Shown piece by piece: positions 32,838 to 36,434 of a stretch of 36,434 nucleotides of DNA. Numbering within the stretch: position 1 is the stretch's first letter; every line of letters starts with the position of its first letter. The translations under genes were made by a program, and so were the position numbers. The notes under the pieces are model-generated. The model saw nothing but the letters and a program-made list of their open reading frames with translations. It ran no database searches and had not been told where the DNA came from. Origin of the DNA: Butyrivibrio sp. (GTDB taxonomy: Bacteria; Bacillota_A; Clostridia; Lachnospirales; Lachnospiraceae); contig NZ_JAILQF010000106.1 of NCBI RefSeq assembly GCF_024699075.1, forward strand, positions 1-36,434. Reading direction: 5' to 3'.

Positions 32838-32859
32838 TTCTTAGTTGTTTCTTAGTTGT
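32838..32859. repeat. 11-bp tandem duplication over the RNase J stop codon
   Basis: TTCTTAGTTGT occurs twice in direct tandem (32838-32848, 32849-32859). The second copy contains the stop codon 32852-32854. Confidence 0.85.
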
Positions 32860-34528
32860 CCATTATTATTGGAAGGATCATAGGTCTTCTCTTAGTCTTC
32901 TTCCAAATAAAATCACTTAATATATCCTTTATAAGATTCTTGATCTTAGGCCAGTCTGTAATGCCTCTGGACAAAACTTCCGTAACTTCATCCAGAACAA
33001 GATCAGTAGCATCTTCTATAAGTTCATCAGACTCTTTGACATATACAAAGCCTCTTGAAACGATAGTAGGTCCTGATACAAGCTGACCACTACCCTTATC
33101 AATTCCAACAACAGCTATGACAATACCATCCTGAGCCAGTCTCTGACGATCTCTTAAGACAACATTACCTACATCGCCGACTCCGATTCCATCTACAAGA
33201 ACTGCGCCTGTAGGAACCTTTCCATGTATTCTTGCGCTGTTTTGATCCATCTCAAGGATATCGCCCGACTTAAGAATAAAGGTATTCTCCTTTGGTATTC
33301 CAAGCTTAAGCGCTATCTCTTTTTGTGCAATAAGATGACGATATTCACCATGCACAGGAACTGAATATTTAGGCTTAACAAGATTATATATCAGCTTTAT
33401 GTCTTCCTGGCAAGCGTGGCCTGATACATGAACATCCTGGAATATAACCTCAGCACCCTTCATCATAAGCTCATTAACCACGTTGGTTACAGACTTCTCA
33501 TTACCAGGAATTGGTGTTGATGAGAAAATAACCGTATCACCGGGCTTTATTGAAATCTTTTTGTGCTGACCGCCTGCCATACGTGACAATGCAGCCATAG
33601 ACTCACCCTGAGATCCTGTTGTTATGATAACCTGCTTATTATCAGGATAGTTCTTAAGTTCATCAATATCTATAAGCGTGTTATCAGGGACCTTGATACA
33701 TTCAAGCTTCTGCGCTATATCGATGACAGTAACCATACTTCGGCCCTCTACGACAACCTTTCTGTCATACTGATAAGCCGCATTTATGATCTGCTGCACA
33801 CGATCGACATTACTTGCAAATGTCGCAACAATAATACGTGACTTCTTGTGCTCACGGAAAAGAGTATCAAGCGTAGCACCAACAGTTCTCTCTGATGCAG
33901 TAAATCCCGGTCTTTCTGCGTTTGTAGAATCGCACAAAAGTGCCAGTACACCTTTTTTACCAATTTCACCGAATCTCTGAAGGTCTATAGGATCTCCGTA
34001 AACAGGAGTATAGTCAACCTTGAAATCTCCGGTATGAACTACGATTCCTGCAGGTGAATAAATTGCAAGTGCTGCAGCATCAACAATTGAGTGATTGGTC
34101 TTGATGAATTCGACTCTGAAATCTCCAAGATTTATGAACTGTCCGAATTTTACGACTTTACGACGTGTAGAACGCATAAGTCCATGTTCTTCAAGCTTAT
34201 GCTCGATAAGACCCATAGTAAGTCTTGTAGCATAAACAGGAGCATTAACTTCTTTAAGAATATAAGGAAGAGCTCCAATATGATCCTCATGACCATGAGT
34301 GATCACAAATCCCTTAACCTTATCAATGTTATCGATAAGATAAGTTACATCCGGGATTACAAGGTCTATTCCCAACATATCATCATCAGGGAATGACAAT
34401 CCGCAATCCACAACAATAATACTGTCTTCATAACGGAAGGCAGTAATGTTCATACCAATCTGCTCAAGACCACCTAAAGGGATGATCTGAAGCTTTGAGG
34501 TATTCTCTGTATTTTTTTGTTTCTTCAA
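32852..34528 (-). CDS. rnj: Ribonuclease J
   Basis: A 558-residue metallo-beta-lactamase/beta-CASP nuclease of normal RNase J length. The metal-binding motif HGHEDHIGALPYIL is at about residues 76-89, HTGDFKVDYTP and LLCDSTNAERPG follow, and the beta-CASP part contains FSSTPIPGNE and VHVSGHACQED. The C-terminal domain ends at IIMDN. RNase J combines 5' exonuclease and endonuclease activity in mRNA turnover and rRNA maturation. The start is a TTG overlapping the Fur-type stop by 4 nt, with GGAGG about 10 nt upstream, so the two genes are translationally coupled. Whether it is J1 or J2 is not decidable from one copy. Confidence 0.95.
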   Translation of the reverse strand: MKKQKNTENTSKLQIIPLGGLEQIGMNITAFRYEDSIIVVDCGLSFPDDDMLGIDLVIPDVTYLIDNIDKVKGFVITHGHEDHIGALPYILKEVNAPVYATRLTMGLIEHKLEEHGLMRSTRRKVVKFGQFINLGDFRVEFIKTNHSIVDAAALAIYSPAGIVVHTGDFKVDYTPVYGDPIDLQRFGEIGKKGVLALLCDSTNAERPGFTASERTVGATLDTLFREHKKSRIIVATFASNVDRVQQIINAAYQYDRKVVVEGRSMVTVIDIAQKLECIKVPDNTLIDIDELKNYPDNKQVIITTGSQGESMAALSRMAGGQHKKISIKPGDTVIFSSTPIPGNEKSVTNVVNELMMKGAEVIFQDVHVSGHACQEDIKLIYNLVKPKYSVPVHGEYRHLIAQKEIALKLGIPKENTFILKSGDILEMDQNSARIHGKVPTGAVLVDGIGVGDVGNVVLRDRQRLAQDGIVIAVVGIDKGSGQLVSGPTIVSRGFVYVKESDELIEDATDLVLDEVTEVLSRGITDWPKIKNLIKDILSDFIWKKTKRRPMILPIIMDN

Positions 34529-34992
34529 TCAGTGTTTCCTCCACATTCTTTACAGTAACCGTAGAGTTTGACCTCATGATCGATAACCTGAAATCCAGTC
34601 TCTCTGGCAATGGAGGCTTCGAGCCCTTCCATCATATCATCCTCAAATTCAAGGACTTTGCCACATTTGATGCATATCAGGTGATGATGGTGATGACGAC
34701 CTCCGGATGATTGCACATCGGATATCTCATATCTTTCACTACCATCATCGAAGTTAATTCGATCGATAAGATGTAACTCCCTTAGTACCTGTATTGTTCT
34801 GTAAACAGTTGCCAATCCGATCTCGGGATGGTCTGCTTTCACCTTGTTATAAATTTCTTCAGCAGTGAGATGCTGCTTTTTGGACGCCTGCAGAGCTTCA
34901 AGCACATAAATACGCTGATTAGTGACCTTGAGTCCCTTATCGCGTAGCATGCCCTTAAATGATTCCTGGTTCACATTTTCATGATCTCCCAT
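34525..34992 (-). CDS. Fur family transcriptional regulator
   Basis: A 155-residue Fur-type metalloregulator. The winged-helix domain (residues about 10-85) includes LKVTNQRIYVLEAL and IGLATVYRTIQVLRELHLI. The dimerization domain has the metal motif RHHHHHLICIKCGKVLEFED, with a second CxxC (YCKECGG) near the C-terminus, so a structural zinc site is intact. Whether it senses iron, zinc or peroxide cannot be told; the paired CxxC motifs are common to Fur, Zur and PerR. It lies before the RNase J gene and overlaps it, an arrangement I recall from other Lachnospiraceae. Confidence 0.92.
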   Translation of the reverse strand: MGDHENVNQESFKGMLRDKGLKVTNQRIYVLEALQASKKQHLTAEEIYNKVKADHPEIGLATVYRTIQVLRELHLIDRINFDDGSERYEISDVQSSGGRHHHHHLICIKCGKVLEFEDDMMEGLEASIARETGFQVIDHEVKLYGYCKECGGNTD

Positions 34993-35040
34993 TGTCAGTC
35001 GCCCTCTCTTTAGTGTATATGAATTAAAGCAAGCACAGGA

Positions 35041-35304
35041 TTATAAATCGAGTTCTATACCATCTTCATCAAGTAATTTTACAAATATCTGCCCTACAGC
35101 TTTTAGTTCCTGATCATCATCTACAATGCTGTAAAGCGCTTCACTGTCTTTATTATCAGAATCGTCACGAAGAATAAAGGCGTCTCCATCGCCTTCCTCA
35201 GAATCAGTTACTAAAAGGTATGTCTTACCTGCAACAACTGTCTGCTCAAGTGCATAAAAATCCTGTGTTCCTTCGCCATCAATGTTAAGTGTGATTTTTT
35301 CCAT
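35041..35304 (-). CDS. DUF1292 domain protein
   Basis: An 87-residue acidic protein with the DUF1292 pattern: a beta strand start (KITLNIDGEGTQDFYALEQT), the TYLLVTDSE-type strand and acidic DGDAFILRDD, then a C-terminal SIVDDDQELKAVGQIF helix. The function of this small cytoplasmic family is not known; in Firmicutes it commonly sits with ireB and ruvX (the yrzL-yrrK-yrzB set in Bacillus). The same order here supports the call. A 44-nt gap separates it from the end of ruvX. Confidence 0.9.
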   Translation of the reverse strand: MEKITLNIDGEGTQDFYALEQTVVAGKTYLLVTDSEEGDGDAFILRDDSDNKDSEALYSIVDDDQELKAVGQIFVKLLDEDGIELDL

Positions 35305-35347
35305 AATAATTTTTCCGTTTATATTAGTGTTTTAAGGCATTCCAAAA

Positions 35348-35791
35348 TCAGGACTTGCCGGGATGATCCTTCTTGGCCATGTTGTCAAGATAGTCCTGAA
35401 GTATAAGCTCAGCAGCTATCATGTCGACATGTTCCTTACGATCCTTGCCTCTTATTCCCAGTTCATCCATTATTTCATCAGCTTCCACAGTTGTAAGTCT
35501 TTCGTCAAGCATATGAACAGGAAGTCCCGTTCTTCTTTCAAGCTTATCTTTGAACAAAAGAGCCATCTGTGCGCGCTCGCCTACTGATGTATCCATATTT
35601 ACAGGAAGTCCCAGTACGATTTCTGTGACGTCATATTCTACTATGAGTTCCTCAATACGTGCAAGAGTCTTCCTGAGCTTATTCTCTTCCTTACGACGTA
35701 TTATCTCCTTGGGCTGTGCGGTACACAAAAGCATATCGCTGATAGCAACACCAACGGTACGTGACCCATAGTCAAGTCCCATATATCTCAT
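35348..35791 (-). CDS. ruvX: Holliday junction resolvase-like RuvX/YqgF
   Basis: A 147-residue RNase H-like protein. The start at ATG 35791 gives MRYMGLDYGSRTVGVAISD, the family N-terminus with the first catalytic Asp; a TTG nine bases earlier has closer spacing to the AGGAAG site and cannot be excluded. Other motifs are EIVLGLPVNMDTSVGERA in the middle, MLDERLTTVEA and the terminal DMIAAELILQDYLD with the last acidic residues. YqgF proteins process branched nucleic acid or pre-16S rRNA ends. It is between ireB and the DUF1292 gene, the conserved Firmicute arrangement. Confidence 0.94.
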   Translation of the reverse strand: MRYMGLDYGSRTVGVAISDMLLCTAQPKEIIRRKEENKLRKTLARIEELIVEYDVTEIVLGLPVNMDTSVGERAQMALLFKDKLERRTGLPVHMLDERLTTVEADEIMDELGIRGKDRKEHVDMIAAELILQDYLDNMAKKDHPGKS

Positions 35792-35818
35792 ACTGATCAA
35801 AAACTTCCTTCCTGATAA

Positions 35819-36094
35819 TTACTTCTTCTGATCCCAGTTATTAGTGTGAATATACTGAGTCAGCATTTCTTCAACAAGTTCATCACGCTCTACCTTGCTG
35901 ATAAGACTTCTGGCTCCGTTATGGCTGGTTATATATGTAGGATCACCGGACATAATATATCCAACTATCTGATTGACCGGGTTGTATCCCTTCTCAACCA
36001 TAGCTTCATAAACAACTTCCAGTATTTTTCCAACTGCAGTTTCCTGAGGTGTTTCAACTTTAAAAAATTGTGTATGTCCAAGATCCTGTGCCAT
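35819..36094 (-). CDS. ireB: IreB family regulatory phosphoprotein
   Basis: I choose ATG 36094 because AAAGG stands 6 nt upstream; the ATG at 36100 is too close to it. The 91-residue product contains the family segments [40 protein letters not shown] and [19 protein letters not shown] (UPF0297). IreB is a small dimer phosphorylated by the PASTA kinase IreK/PrkC in Enterococcus and influences cephalosporin resistance and wall homeostasis. The phosphorylatable Thr near the N-terminus corresponds to the THTQ-like region, here GHTQ. It precedes ruvX by 27 nt. Confidence 0.94.
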   Translation of the reverse strand: MAQDLGHTQFFKVETPQETAVGKILEVVYEAMVEKGYNPVNQIVGYIMSGDPTYITSHNGARSLISKVERDELVEEMLTQYIHTNNWDQKK

Positions 36095-36145
36095 AAGCAT
36101 CCTTTCTGCACTTAATATGTGCGCAAAAACCGTATAGATAATTTT

Positions 36146-36174
36146 ATTTTAACCCAATGATTGGTTTCGTGCAA
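36146..36174 (-). promoter_or_regulatory. Putative ireB operon promoter
   Basis: On the minus strand TTGCAC (-35, 36169-36174), 17-nt spacer, TAAAAT (-10, 36146-36151). The spacer contains the palindrome CCAATGATTGG (36154-36164, plus strand). Confidence 0.4.
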
Positions 36175-36286
36175 CTTAAGTGTCGGTATTACAGGTCACC
36201 CTAACGCTTTTTTAAGTAGCAGATATACGCCTATGACGGCCAAAATGACCTTATTTATGAACAGCCATGCCCAAAGCCTTTTTTGT

Positions 36287-36434
36287 TTATTTAAATATCA
36301 TAATATCTTCAGTAAGGAATCCTGTGCAGGTACCTTCTGCAAAAGTTCCCGATAATTCTGAAGCTTTCTCGTTATCAGAGATTTCCATGGCAAATCTTAC
36401 ATATCTTTCAGTATGACCTGTCATATACAATTTG
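36287..36434 (-). CDS. mtaB: C-terminal end of an MtaB-like tRNA methylthiotransferase (partial)
   Basis: Only the last 49 codons are in the window. They read LYMTGHTERYVRFAM, a polar stretch, then GTCTGFLTEDIMIFK and a TAA stop. The GHT-x-RYV segment and the closing G-x-x-TGFLT-x-x-I pattern resemble the C-terminal TRAM-like end of MtaB, the radical-SAM enzyme that makes ms2t6A37 in tRNA. The position before ireB-ruvX fits the order I recall from other Lachnospiraceae. The catalytic part lies outside the window, so the name is provisional. Confidence 0.6.
   Translation of the reverse strand, partial: KLYMTGHTERYVRFAMEISDNEKASELSGTFAEGTCTGFLTEDIMIFK

Noticed and set aside
32735..32851. Terminator or extra small gene between rnj and the MltG-like gene
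   Set aside because: Only short stems (TTGTGT/ACACAA, GAATTTG/CAAATTC) without a T-run and no ORF with a ribosome-binding site were seen.

Overview
The window looks like a chromosomal stretch of a motile, low-GC, anaerobic Firmicute of the Lachnospiraceae, most like Butyrivibrio or a close relative. This rests on protein content and gene order: mreB/mbl followed by two flagellar rod genes, comFC followed by the yvyF-type flagellar zinc-ribbon gene, cdaA-cdaR, the ftsE-ftsX-M23-S41 cluster, and mtaB-ireB-ruvX-DUF1292-fur-rnj-mltG-trmR-U32. No phage, insertion sequence, CRISPR array or resistance island was seen. Almost everything is on the minus strand; only uvrB and the small yjfB-type gene are on plus. 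Both window edges cut a gene: a large LIC_10190-like membrane protein on the left, the end of an mtaB-like gene on the right.

Layout, left to right. 1-3502: envelope and carbohydrate genes (LIC_10190-like protein, YuiD-like PAP2 protein, dTDP-rhamnose reductase, HPr). 3527-7746: c-di-AMP synthase CdaA and its regulator CdaR, two unidentified membrane proteins, and YvyF. 7803-10767: ComFC and helicase RecD2. 10849-14367: MreB/Mbl with flagellar rod proteins FlhO and FlhP and a FlgJ-like rod-binding protein. 14812-20010: divergent uvrA and uvrB. 20193-24851: cell-division hydrolase module FtsE, FtsX, M23 protein and CtpA-type S41 protease. 24912-29931: PucR-type regulator, YjfB, CvfB-type RNA-binding protein, acyl-ACP thioesterase and a secreted DUF5722 protein. 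30056-36434: tRNA-Gln(CUG), the U34 wobble-modification pair (U32 protein and TrmR-like methyltransferase), an MltG-like protein lacking its catalytic domain, RNase J, Fur-type regulator, DUF1292, RuvX, IreB and the MtaB tail.

Functional themes are envelope growth and turnover (CdaA/CdaR, MreB, FtsEX-M23, IreB, MltG-like, rhamnose synthesis), motility, DNA repair (UvrA, UvrB, RecD2, RuvX), and RNA processing and tRNA modification.

No obvious new multigene system (defence, toxin or mobile) is present. The most unusual signals are in the non-coding DNA: short tandem duplications that repeatedly sit at or over stop codons (uvrA, flhP, cvfB, rnj, the thioesterase gene, imperfectly comFC, and just after uvrB); a leader before flhO that can pair the ribosome-binding site with a perfect anti-Shine-Dalgarno; a perfect 17-bp inverted repeat inside the first gene; and a recD2 promoter that overlaps the preceding terminator and implies a nearly leaderless mRNA. 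All functional claims come from reading motifs by eye; no database search or folding calculation was run.
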